From Gammaproteobacteria bacterium (GTDB lineage: Bacteria; Pseudomonadota; Gammaproteobacteria; Pseudomonadales; Pseudohongiellaceae), in assembly GCA_016762995.1 (NCBI GenBank), contig JAESUT010000026.1, forward strand, positions 1 to 11,129: DNA of 11,129 nt. Direction: 5' to 3'. The stretch's first letter is position 1. Each line of letters begins with the position of its first letter. The position numbers were made by a program, and so were the translations under genes. The notes below the pieces were generated by a model. It was given only the letters and a program-made list of their open reading frames with translations, did not search any database and had not been told where the DNA came from. Shown piece after piece: positions 1 through 5,951 of the stretch.

Positions 1-688
1 GCACCTCTCCATTTTTCCCTGGCGGCGTATTGCGGATAACATCGAATATGTCTGCACTGAGAATATAGCGACCGATTATCGCCAGGTTACTCGGCGCCTC
101 TTCTGGAGTAGGCTTCTCGACCATATTACGAATGCGATAAACACCATCTGCTTCGAGATCTCCCTCGATCACACCGTATTTGTGAGTCTCCTCACGAGGC
201 ACTTCTTCGATCGCCACGATGCTGCACTGATACTTCTCATACAGCTTGACCATCTGTGCAAGTACGCCGTCACCCTCAGTGACGCAGTAATCGTCAGCCA
301 ACACAACAGCAAACGGCTCGCACCCAATCAGCGTTTCGCCGACTAGAATTGCATGACCCAAGCCCTTCATCTCCACCTGCCTAGTGTAGGAAAACGTACA
401 GCGGTCCATAATCTCGCGTGTGCTGTTCAGTAGCTCTTCCTTGTCAGAGCCGGCAATCTCTTGTTCTAGCTCGTAGCTAATATCGAAATGGTCTTCTATC
501 GCTCGCTTACCACGCCCAGTCACCACACCGATCTCGGTGATGCCAGCATCCATAGCCTCCTCGACCCCATACTGAATGAGGGGCTTGGTCACGATAGGCA
601 GCATTTCTTTCGGCATGGCCTTTGTCGCGGGCAAAAATCGCGTACCGTATCCAGCGGCTGGAAATAGACATTTCCTAATAACAGACAT
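1..688 (-). CDS. galU: UTP-glucose-1-phosphate uridylyltransferase (GalU), 3' end cut by the window edge
   Basis: Cytoplasmic enzyme that makes UDP-glucose and pyrophosphate from UTP and glucose-1-phosphate, for LPS, exopolysaccharide and other glucosylation. About 229 residues are present of a family length near 280-300. The protein begins MSVIRKCLFPAAGYGTRFLP, the nucleotide-binding signature of GalU, followed by TKAMPKEMLPI. Later come TGRGKRAIEDHFD, the VEMKGLGHAI segment, the AVVLADDYC motif with the metal/nucleotide-binding Asp, and a VEKP motif; the visible end is PPGKNGEV, just before the usual QLTDA segment. The ATG at 686-688 is preceded by AAGGAAA at a 9-base spacing. It lies 101 bases downstream of manC on the same strand with no clear terminator between, so the two are probably co-transcribed. 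The similarity is to the Pseudomonas-type GalU as I remember it. Only the C-terminal part is unseen. Confidence 0.97.
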   Translation of the reverse strand, partial: MSVIRKCLFPAAGYGTRFLPATKAMPKEMLPIVTKPLIQYGVEEAMDAGITEIGVVTGRGKRAIEDHFDISYELEQEIAGSDKEELLNSTREIMDRCTFSYTRQVEMKGLGHAILVGETLIGCEPFAVVLADDYCVTEGDGVLAQMVKLYEKYQCSIVAIEEVPREETHKYGVIEGDLEADGVYRIRNMVEKPTPEEAPSNLAIIGRYILSADIFDVIRNTPPGKNGEV

Positions 689-789
689 AGCGCAGCGTTT
701 CCTTAATAGGTATTTCTGTGAATTTAAGATAGCAGCCGGTCTTTCCGAACCTACGAATCAACATCGGCCTGTATTAAGTAGATCTTTTC

Positions 790-2205
790 TCAGACCCTGT
801 CATAGCGATCTTCGAAACGGACAATATCATCCTCACCAAGATATTCACCAATTTGAACTTCGATGATTTCTATAGCTTCATTACTTGGATTGGTCAATCT
901 GTGTTTGCTACCGACCGGAATATAAGTCGATTCATTGGGCTGCAGTTCGAACTCTTTGTTGTCGCAAGTTACCAAGGCAACACCCTTGAGCCCGATCCAA
1001 TGTTCCGCCCTCTTGTGGTGTAACTGCAGCGACAACGATGCGCCAGCATTGACCACTATATGTTTTACCTGGTATCCAGGTCTGCTGCTCAAAGACTCAT
1101 AAGAGCCCCACGGGCGATAAACCAAGCTATGTAACGTGCCTTCTTCCCGCTCATTGTCTTGCAACTGTTGTACTAAATGTTTTACGGACTGCACCTGCGA
1201 GCGCTGTGTCACCAACACCGCATCCGCTGTCTCCACCACTACGATATCCCGTATTCCCGCCACAGCGACAAGCCGAGATTTGGATTGAATATAGCTATCC
1301 TGCACATCGAAGGTGAGCACATCGCCGGACAGTGCGTTGCCATGCTCATCCTTGGCCTGCACCTCCCACATCGAATCCCAGGCACCAAGATCATTCCAGC
1401 CTGCGTCGAGGGGCACAACCACAGCGGCGGACGTCTTCTCCATCACGGCATAGTCGATAGAATCGCTACGGCAGCTCGCGAAGACTGACTCGGGGATTAA
1501 CTGAAAATCCTCTCCCCGCTCCAGACTCGCGTAGGCCTTATGACAGCTCTCAAAGATATCTGGAGCATGTCGCTTCAGTTCCTGCAAATAAGTAGAGGCG
1601 GAAAACAAGAACATGCCACTATTCCAAAAATAGTTGCCACTATCCAAATAGGCCTGCGCGGTTTCCTGATCCGGCTTCTCCACAAACTGCTCTACGCAGT
1701 ACCCATTCCCACCGACGAGTTCCGCACCCTTCTCTATGTAGCCATATCCTGTTTCTGGGGCACTTGGCACTATGCCAAATGTAGCCAACTTTTCTTGCTC
1801 GGCAGACTGCAATGCCAGAGCTATCGCCTGCTGAAATCTGACTTGATCCTGAATCACATGATCGGCAGGCAACACGAGGAGAAGCGGGTCCGCGTCATCT
1901 TGCTGCGCACACAATGCAGCAAGAGCGACCGCAGGCGCGGTATTTCTGCCGACCGGCTCTAGCAATATAGTGCAGTGCTCTTTCCCAAGTTGCCGCAATT
2001 GCTCTGCCACTAAAAAACGGTGGTCGCTGTTACAAACGACTATCGGATCTCCGACGTCAGGCACGCCCTCCAGACGAGACAATGTATTTTGAAACAGTGA
2101 GCCCTGCATGTTGGGAAAATCGATAAATTGCTTTGGTAGCATCGATCGAGAGACTGGCCAGAGGCGGGAACCCACACCACCAGCGAGAATAACGGGAATC
2201 AACAT
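790..2205 (-). CDS. manC: Bifunctional mannose-1-phosphate guanylyltransferase / mannose-6-phosphate isomerase (AlgA/ManC type)
   Basis: Makes GDP-mannose from GTP and mannose-1-phosphate; the C-terminal half is the type II phosphomannose isomerase domain (fructose-6-phosphate to mannose-6-phosphate). With the chosen start it is 471 residues, close to AlgA/CpsB (about 480). The N-terminal nucleotidyltransferase shows LAGGVGSRLWPVSR at residues 7-20, followed by LPKQF, LPADH near 112-116, and FVEKP at 174-178. The C-terminal cupin domain has YRPWGSY near 363-369, the metal-site motif QLHHKRAEHW at 394-403, and VQIGEYLGEDDIVR near 450-463. The frame stays open upstream to an ATG at 2256, which would add 17 residues, but family members start right at M-(L)IPVILAGG. 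The 2205 ATG also has AAGG about 11 bases upstream, whereas the upstream ATGs have poor ribosome sites. It probably forms a unit with galU. Whether the isomerase activity is used cannot be told from sequence. Confidence 0.95.
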   Translation of the reverse strand: MLIPVILAGGVGSRLWPVSRSMLPKQFIDFPNMQGSLFQNTLSRLEGVPDVGDPIVVCNSDHRFLVAEQLRQLGKEHCTILLEPVGRNTAPAVALAALCAQQDDADPLLLVLPADHVIQDQVRFQQAIALALQSAEQEKLATFGIVPSAPETGYGYIEKGAELVGGNGYCVEQFVEKPDQETAQAYLDSGNYFWNSGMFLFSASTYLQELKRHAPDIFESCHKAYASLERGEDFQLIPESVFASCRSDSIDYAVMEKTSAAVVVPLDAGWNDLGAWDSMWEVQAKDEHGNALSGDVLTFDVQDSYIQSKSRLVAVAGIRDIVVVETADAVLVTQRSQVQSVKHLVQQLQDNEREEGTLHSLVYRPWGSYESLSSRPGYQVKHIVVNAGASLSLQLHHKRAEHWIGLKGVALVTCDNKEFELQPNESTYIPVGSKHRLTNPSNEAIEIIEVQIGEYLGEDDIVRFEDRYDRV

Positions 2206-2271
2206 AGAACTTGCTACCTTGGACTTCATAAGAGAAATGACAAAAAGGAACGACATAGTAGCAAAAACTCG

Positions 2272-2289
2272 TCTATTTTAATAAATAGA
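2272..2289. repeat. AT-rich 7-bp inverted repeat in the manC/fabA divergent region
   Basis: TCTATTT and AAATAGA are perfect reverse complements separated by four bases (TAAT). It lies about 67 bases upstream of the manC start and about 104 bases upstream of the fabA start, a position suitable for an operator acting on either gene. It is not followed by the T-run expected of a terminator on either useful side. AT-rich palindromes of this size can occur by chance, so an operator role is only a possibility. Confidence 0.35.
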
Positions 2290-2366
2290 AGCGGTTCAAC
2301 AGCATGCCATCAATTTATGATCGATTATTCGGCCCCAGCGCGCTAACATCTAGCCTTTAGAGAACC

Positions 2367-2381
2367 ACCCCTTGGAGGGGT
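2367..2381 (+). promoter_or_regulatory. Hairpin containing the fabA Shine-Dalgarno sequence
   Basis: ACCCCT (2367-2372), a three-base TGG loop and AGGGGT (2376-2381) form a perfect 6-bp stem with four G-C pairs. The purine run GGAGGGG (2374-2380), the only Shine-Dalgarno candidate for the fabA ATG at 2393, lies in the loop and the 3' arm. If it folds in mRNA it would hide the ribosome site. The pairing is read directly; a regulatory effect is inference. Confidence 0.45.
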
Positions 2382-2392
2382 TTAACCAGCTC

Positions 2393-2929
2393 ATGACACA
2401 AGTCGAACACAAGTTTATTCCTAAGAATTCCTATACATTGGAAGAATTGGTAGATTGCGGCCATGGTCGTCTATTCGGTCCGGGCAACGCTAAGTTACCT
2501 GTGGGCAACATGCTCATGCTTGATCGCATCGTTCGGATAGATAGCGATGGCGGCGAACATGGCCGTGGACAAATAATTGCGGAGCTGGATGTAAATCCAG
2601 ACCTCTGGTTTTTCGACTGTCACTTCCCCGGCGATCCGGTCATGCCCGGCTGCCTAGGATTAGATGCCTTGTGGCAGCTACTGGGGTTCTTCCTCGGCTG
2701 GAGTGGTCACCCTGGAAAGGGTCGGGCACTTGGAGCTGGCGAGGTAAAATTTACTGGTGAGATATTGCCAACTTCAAAGAAGGTAGTTTACGAACTATCG
2801 ATAAGTCGGCTTATCAATAGAAGCCTAGTTATGGGCATTGCCAACGGAAAAGTTTCTGTAGATGGCAAAACAATCTATACCACCAAAGCCTTGAAAGTAG
2901 GTCTATTCACGCCAGAAATTTCATTCTAG
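2393..2929 (+). CDS. fabA: 3-hydroxydecanoyl-ACP dehydratase/isomerase FabA
   Basis: Cytoplasmic type II fatty acid synthesis enzyme. It dehydrates 3-hydroxydecanoyl-ACP and isomerises trans-2- to cis-3-decenoyl-ACP, the entry step of anaerobic unsaturated fatty acid synthesis. It is 178 residues against 172 in E. coli. The hot-dog fold active-site segment [20 protein letters not shown] is intact with catalytic His77 and Asp91, the same 14-residue separation as H70/D84 in E. coli. The [16 protein letters not shown] segment and C-terminal [11 protein letters not shown] also match the family. The frame opens with a TTG at 2372, but that codon lies within the purine-rich ribosome-site region and would add seven atypical residues, so the ATG at 2393 is chosen. 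fabB follows after 42 bases, the usual fabAB pairing. The presence of FabA and FabB together implies oxygen-independent unsaturated fatty acid synthesis in this organism. Confidence 0.97.
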   Translation: MTQVEHKFIPKNSYTLEELVDCGHGRLFGPGNAKLPVGNMLMLDRIVRIDSDGGEHGRGQIIAELDVNPDLWFFDCHFPGDPVMPGCLGLDALWQLLGFFLGWSGHPGKGRALGAGEVKFTGEILPTSKKVVYELSISRLINRSLVMGIANGKVSVDGKTIYTTKALKVGLFTPEISF

Positions 2930-2971
2930 TAACGGATGCATGAGTGATTCTTTTTTGATTGGGGAAATTGT

Positions 2972-4189
2972 ATGAAGCGCGTTGTTGTAACTGGTATCGG
3001 AATTGTATCTTGTTTAGGTAATGACAAAGAGTCGGTGCTAGATTCTCTAAAAGCGGGCCGTAGTGGTATCCGGCACAACCCTACCTACGAAGAAATTGGC
3101 ATGCGCAGTCATGTCAGCGGATCGGTGCAGATCGACACAGCTGAACTAATAGACCGCAAGATACTCCGCTTTATGGGCGATGCCGCAGCTTATGCCTACC
3201 TAGCCATGGAACAGGCGATATCTGACGCCAACCTTACGGATGAAGAAGTTTCCAATTTTCGCTCCGGATTGGTAGTGGGCTCCGGTGGCGGCTCCTCCGA
3301 AGATCAACTCGAATCCACAGATATCATGCGCGAGAAGGGTATACGTCGAGTCGGGCCATACCGTGTAACGCGCACGATGAGCAGCACCACGTCTGCTTGT
3401 CTGGCCACTCCATTTAAAATCAAAGGCGTCAACTACACAATTTCATCGGCCTGTGCGACCAGCGCTCACTGTATTGGTCATGGAGCCGAACTGATTCAGC
3501 TAGGCAAGCAGGATATAGTTTTCGCAGGCGGTGGCGAGGCAGAGCACTGGACAATGAGCCATATGTTCGATGCTATGGGCGCGCTTTCAACGAAATACAA
3601 CGACACTCCCGATAAAGCCTCACGCGCTTTCGATGCTGACCGCGACGGCTTCGTGATTGCCGGTGGTGGTGCAATTCTTGTTATGGAGTCTCTCGATCAT
3701 GCTCTAGCAAGAGGCGCAAAGATCTATGCCGAGCTGACTGGGTATGCGGCAACTTCAGACGGCCATGACATGGTTGCACCTGCCGGCGAAGGCGGCGCAC
3801 GCGCGATGCAGACGGCGATCGCAGGTCTCGAAGGTTCAGTAGACTACATCAACACACACGGCACTAGCACACCGGCCGGTGATGTCTCGGAGCTACGCGC
3901 GATCAAAAGCGTCTTCGGTGACAACGTACCAACACTCAACTCCACCAAATCGTTGACCGGCCATTCACTTGGCGCGGCAGGTGCGCAGGAAGCCATCTAC
4001 AGCCTATTGATGATGGAGAATGATTTTATAGCCGCCTCGGCTAATATCGAGAACCTAGACGAGGAAGCACAGGGAATGCCAGTCGCAATCGAACGGCAAG
4101 ATAACGTTACCCTAAATCGCATCATGTCGAATAGCTTCGGCTTTGGTGGCACCAATGCTTCTCTGGTCTTTGATCGCTATCAAAGCTAG
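2972..4189 (+). CDS. fabB: 3-oxoacyl-ACP synthase I FabB (KAS I)
   Basis: Condenses malonyl-ACP with acyl-ACP, including the cis-3-decenoyl-ACP made by FabA, in the cytoplasm. It is 405 residues (E. coli 406). The N-terminus [16 protein letters not shown] is typical. The thiolase-fold catalytic residues are all present: Cys161 in [12 protein letters not shown], His296 in [11 protein letters not shown], Lys326 in NSTKS, and His331 in [11 protein letters not shown], each offset by two from E. coli C163, H298, K328 and H333. The C-terminal glycine loop [12 protein letters not shown] is intact. The start is well supported by GGGGAA at 2961-2966, five bases before the ATG. The 42-base gap from fabA and the shared strand indicate a fabAB operon. 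No terminator is evident after the stop, so read-through into the next gene is possible. Confidence 0.98.
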   Translation: MKRVVVTGIGIVSCLGNDKESVLDSLKAGRSGIRHNPTYEEIGMRSHVSGSVQIDTAELIDRKILRFMGDAAAYAYLAMEQAISDANLTDEEVSNFRSGLVVGSGGGSSEDQLESTDIMREKGIRRVGPYRVTRTMSSTTSACLATPFKIKGVNYTISSACATSAHCIGHGAELIQLGKQDIVFAGGGEAEHWTMSHMFDAMGALSTKYNDTPDKASRAFDADRDGFVIAGGGAILVMESLDHALARGAKIYAELTGYAATSDGHDMVAPAGEGGARAMQTAIAGLEGSVDYINTHGTSTPAGDVSELRAIKSVFGDNVPTLNSTKSLTGHSLGAAGAQEAIYSLLMMENDFIAASANIENLDEEAQGMPVAIERQDNVTLNRIMSNSFGFGGTNASLVFDRYQS

Positions 4190-4246
4190 GAATGTTTTAC
4201 GCCTCTGATAGGAAACTTATTCTCAGCCTAACTGGTCCAAACTAGT

Positions 4247-4738
4247 ATGAAGATGCGTGCCGTTTTTCAAATCGTACTGACTCTGCTGTTTAGCACCTTC
4301 CTGCTCGCAGGCAACGTTGCTCAAGCGCAGCTCACTCCGCGCACTGTCTCAGCTCTAGCAGCACAGCCTGCTTATCCGCAGCCTCTCCCTCTGGAACAGG
4401 CTTTCCCCTTCTATGTCAGTGCCGTTAGTCCAGGTCGATACAGGATTGTATGGGACCTGCCAGATGGTCACTACCTGTATAGGCATGCTTTCGAATTCAC
4501 ACTGAGCCAGCAGGTCGATTCCGAGCAGCTTCCCGTAGAATCCTTGATGCCCGATGGCTTGAAGAAAAATGACCAATTCTTCGGCGATATAGAGGCCTAT
4601 TATGGCCATCTAGACATCGATCTAAGCCTCGGCACAGTACCCGGGCCGGACGCGAGAATCTTCATTCACTATCAAGGCTGCGCCGATTGGGGATTCTGTT
4701 ATCCTCCTCAGCGCTTCGAATTCCTACTAAACCCCTAA
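4247..4738 (+). CDS. Stand-alone DsbD N-terminal (alpha) domain protein, exported
   Basis: A 163-residue protein matching only the periplasmic N-terminal domain of the thiol:disulfide interchange protein DsbD. In full DsbD this domain takes electrons from the membrane domain and reduces DsbC, DsbG and CcmG. Residues 1-27 are a signal peptide: a basic start (MKMR), a hydrophobic stretch, and AQA before Gln28. The mature part has the family's PDGHYLYRHAF segment near 70 and a FFGDIEAYYG segment. It ends with YQGCADWGFCYPP, where Cys145 and Cys151 correspond to the redox pair C103/C109 of E. coli DsbD. The protein stops about 12 residues after the second Cys. The eight-helix membrane domain and C-terminal thioredoxin domain are absent, and the 123 bases before aroQ do not encode them in another frame. 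In pseudomonads, as I recall, full dsbD sits at this position before aroQ. The Shine-Dalgarno is poor. Fold assignment is confident; function without the membrane partner is unknown. Confidence 0.85.
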   Translation: MKMRAVFQIVLTLLFSTFLLAGNVAQAQLTPRTVSALAAQPAYPQPLPLEQAFPFYVSAVSPGRYRIVWDLPDGHYLYRHAFEFTLSQQVDSEQLPVESLMPDGLKKNDQFFGDIEAYYGHLDIDLSLGTVPGPDARIFIHYQGCADWGFCYPPQRFEFLLNP

Positions 4739-4861
4739 ACACTGCTCTTTCTTTCACAAAAAAGCGTGAAATGTGCGCTATTTTCTGAGAAAATGCCGAC
4801 AAAATAGCTAATCAGGCCTCTGGGGATGAATTTACCCCGCTGCCACATTAGGAAAAAGAAC
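4739..4861 (+). promoter_or_regulatory. Leader/promoter region of aroQ with two small inverted repeats
   Basis: This AT-rich gap of 123 bases precedes the aroQ-accB-accC genes. It holds TTTCAC (4752-4757) / GTGAAA (4766-4771) with an eight-base loop, and ATTTTC (4780-4785) / GAAAAT (4789-4794) with a TGA loop. Neither is followed by a T-run, so they do not look like terminators. No clean sigma-70 promoter was found, although the A/T richness fits a promoter. The aroQ ribosome site AGGAAA lies at 4850-4855. Confidence 0.3.
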
Positions 4862-5302
4862 ATGGCATCTATACTGGCCCTGCATGGACCTAACCTAAAT
4901 TTACTCGGTAGTCGTGAGCCCCACATCTATGGGTCCGATACCCTGGATGACATTAACCAACGCCTCGCAGAAAAATGTGCGGAATCGGGCCATCAATTCG
5001 ACAGCCTACAGGCTAACTCTGAGGGAGAATTAATCGATCGATTGCACGCGGCGCGAAAAGACGGCACGGCATTCATGCTCGTGAACTTTGGCGGATTCAC
5101 CCACACCAGCATTGCTATTCGTGACGCGATTCTTGCATCAGAGATTCCCTTCATCGAGGTGCATCTTTCAAATTTATTCAGCCGCGAAGCATACCGGCAT
5201 CATTCCTATTTTTCCGACATCGCTGTCGGATGTGTGATTGGTTTGGGCGCCCACGGTTATGAACTGGCGCTTCAGGCTGCTTGCAGAAAACTAGCTAACT
5301 AG
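4862..5302 (+). CDS. aroQ: 3-dehydroquinate dehydratase, type II (AroQ)
   Basis: Third step of the shikimate pathway: dehydrates 3-dehydroquinate to 3-dehydroshikimate in the cytoplasm, as a dodecamer in this family. It is 146 residues, the normal length. The start MASILALHGPNLNLLGSRE is the family signature. The lid Arg18 and catalytic Tyr23 (REPHIYG), Asn75, His81 (THTS) and His101 (IEVHLSN) are present, as is the C-terminal HHSYFSD segment. An upstream in-frame ATG at 4826 would add 12 residues, but the ATG at 4862 has AGGAAA six bases upstream and gives the family's normal N-terminus. One unusual feature is NFGGFTHTS where most homologues have NP(G/A)A(F/Y)THTS, so the Pro after the substrate-binding Asn is Phe here. 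It is followed by accB after a 159-base structured gap. Confidence 0.97.
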   Translation: MASILALHGPNLNLLGSREPHIYGSDTLDDINQRLAEKCAESGHQFDSLQANSEGELIDRLHAARKDGTAFMLVNFGGFTHTSIAIRDAILASEIPFIEVHLSNLFSREAYRHHSYFSDIAVGCVIGLGAHGYELALQAACRKLAN

Positions 5303-5303
5303 C

Positions 5304-5319
5304 TGCACAAGGATGTGCA
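5304..5319 (+). other. Hairpin 1 of the aroQ-accB gap
   Basis: TGCACA (5304-5309), loop AGGA, TGTGCA (5314-5319): a perfect 6-bp stem two bases after the aroQ stop codon. No T-run follows, so intrinsic termination is unlikely. It is the first of four consecutive inverted repeats in the accB leader. Confidence 0.5.
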
Positions 5320-5321
5320 AC

Positions 5322-5342
5322 CATTGCCCGATAAGGGCAATG
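5322..5342 (+). other. Hairpin 2 of the aroQ-accB gap (8-bp stem)
   Basis: CATTGCCC (5322-5329), loop GATAA and GGGCAATG (5335-5342) form a perfect 8-bp stem with five G-C pairs. The 3' side is CGAGTGCG, not a T-run, so this is not a classical Rho-independent terminator. It directly abuts the palindromic repeat that starts at 5340 and may act with it as mRNA structure. Confidence 0.6.
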
Positions 5343-5399
5343 CGAGTGCGCCAAGCTAAGTGAAATGACATTTATGCCAGCTATTGGCGCACGACATAC
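5340..5399 (+). repeat. Palindromic intergenic repeat, copy A (upstream of accB)
   Basis: First of two copies in the window; the other is at 8343-8405 in the same orientation. The outer stem is GTGCGCCAA (5346-5354) with TTGGCGCAC (5384-5392), a perfect 9-bp pairing, with inner AGCT/AGCT pairing possible. The loop carries AAGTGAAATGACATTT, identical in both copies and itself containing the small palindrome AAATG-A-CATTT. Shared flanks are ATGnGA on the left and GACATAC on the right. No transposase or terminal direct repeats are seen. I do not recognise it as a named family; it lacks the GTAG head of REP sequences. It could be a REP-like or MITE-like element, a conserved mRNA processing or regulatory structure, or a protein binding site. 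Confidence 0.75.
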
Positions 5400-5429
5400 G
5401 GAAAAAGCCATGAATGACGTTTTCCGTAT
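5396..5429 (+). other. Hairpin 4 of the aroQ-accB gap (10-bp stem)
   Basis: ATACGGAAAA (5396-5405) and TTTTCCGTAT (5420-5429) are perfect reverse complements around a 14-base loop. It overlaps the last four bases of repeat copy A and ends 21 bases before the accB ribosome site. The 3' arm starts with TTTT but is not followed by a T-run. It could be an operator for accBC or a leader hairpin; the sequence alone does not decide. Confidence 0.6.
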
Positions 5430-5461
5430 CGACTAACTGAGACTCTAAGCAGGATATTCCT

Positions 5462-5911
5462 ATGGACATTAGAAAAGTAAAGAAGCTGATTGAATTGTTG
5501 GAATCTTCCGACATCGCAGAAATCGAAATAAAGGAAGGCGAAGAGTCGGTTAGAATTAGCCGCGGCATCATTTCTACGCCTACTCCCATGGCCTATCAGC
5601 CACCGGCCGCGCCAATCGCTGCTCCGGCTCCTGCCGCAGCGCCCGCTGCCGCACCTGCCGCCGCTCCCGCCGCGGAAGGAAATGCGATCAAGTCCCCTAT
5701 GGTTGGAACCTTCTATCGCTCGCCCTCTCCCTCCTCTCCTGCATACGTTGAAATAGGCAAACATGTAAAGGCTGGAGACGTGGTGTGCATTGTCGAAGCA
5801 ATGAAAATGATGAATCAAATCGAGGCTGACCAATCAGGCACAATCGAAGCTTTTCTGGTTGAAGATGGCGAACCTGTCGAATTCGACCAGCCATTGATCA
5901 AAATCGTCTAG
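5462..5911 (+). CDS. accB: Biotin carboxyl carrier protein of acetyl-CoA carboxylase (AccB/BCCP)
   Basis: Carries biotin for acetyl-CoA carboxylase; AccC carboxylates the biotin and the AccA-AccD carboxyltransferase moves the carboxyl group to acetyl-CoA, giving malonyl-CoA. It is 149 residues (E. coli 156). The N-terminus [18 protein letters not shown] is typical of bacterial BCCP. Then comes an Ala/Pro linker (about residues 41-70, with [14 protein letters not shown] repeats) and the C-terminal biotinyl domain. The biotinylation site is EAMKMMN, with Lys115 as the acceptor. The domain's [15 protein letters not shown] thumb-containing segment is also present. AGGA at 5451-5454 lies seven bases before the ATG. 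accC follows after 40 bases, the classical accBC operon. In E. coli accBC is autoregulated by BCCP; the unusually structured gap upstream of this gene may be relevant, but that is inference. Confidence 0.98.
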   Translation: MDIRKVKKLIELLESSDIAEIEIKEGEESVRISRGIISTPTPMAYQPPAAPIAAPAPAAAPAAAPAAAPAAEGNAIKSPMVGTFYRSPSPSSPAYVEIGKHVKAGDVVCIVEAMKMMNQIEADQSGTIEAFLVEDGEPVEFDQPLIKIV

Positions 5912-5951
5912 AACGCTCTTTGTGTACCCAGTCTAATCCAAGGATAGCTTC

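Larger units (their letters stand above)
2206..2392. promoter_or_regulatory. Divergent promoter region between manC (minus) and fabA (plus)
   Basis: This 187-base gap must hold start signals for both transcription units. A possible plus-strand promoter is TCGATT (2321-2326), a 17-base spacer, then TAACAT (2344-2349), about 45 bases before the fabA ATG; the -35 match is weak. An AT-rich inverted repeat, TCTATTT-TAAT-AAATAGA, lies at 2272-2289. On the minus strand TTGAAC overlaps the same area, but no convincing -10 at normal spacing was found. I see no good match to the FabR or FadR consensus as I recall them. Promoter positions are inferences from reading only. Confidence 0.35.

Noticed and set aside
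2206..2256. 17-residue N-terminal extension of ManC starting at 2256
   Set aside because: The frame is open, but family members begin at (L)IPVILAGG, and the ATG at 2205 has the better ribosome site.
4230..4246. FadR-like sequence AACTGGTCCAAACTAGT just before the DsbD-like gene
   Set aside because: The left half matches the FadR consensus as I recall it, but the right half differs at several positions. The site abuts the start of a gene unrelated to fatty acids, rather than lying upstream of fabA. Chance match is more likely.
5322..5342. Rho-independent terminator after aroQ
   Set aside because: The 8-bp stem is strong, but the 3' side is CGAGTGCG with no T-run, so it is reported as a hairpin rather than a terminator.
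5381..5833. 150-residue Gly/Arg-rich open frame opposite accB
   Set aside because: It is a shadow of the Ala/Pro linker of accB; the low-complexity GRGG stretch is the complement of GCC/GCT/CCC codons.
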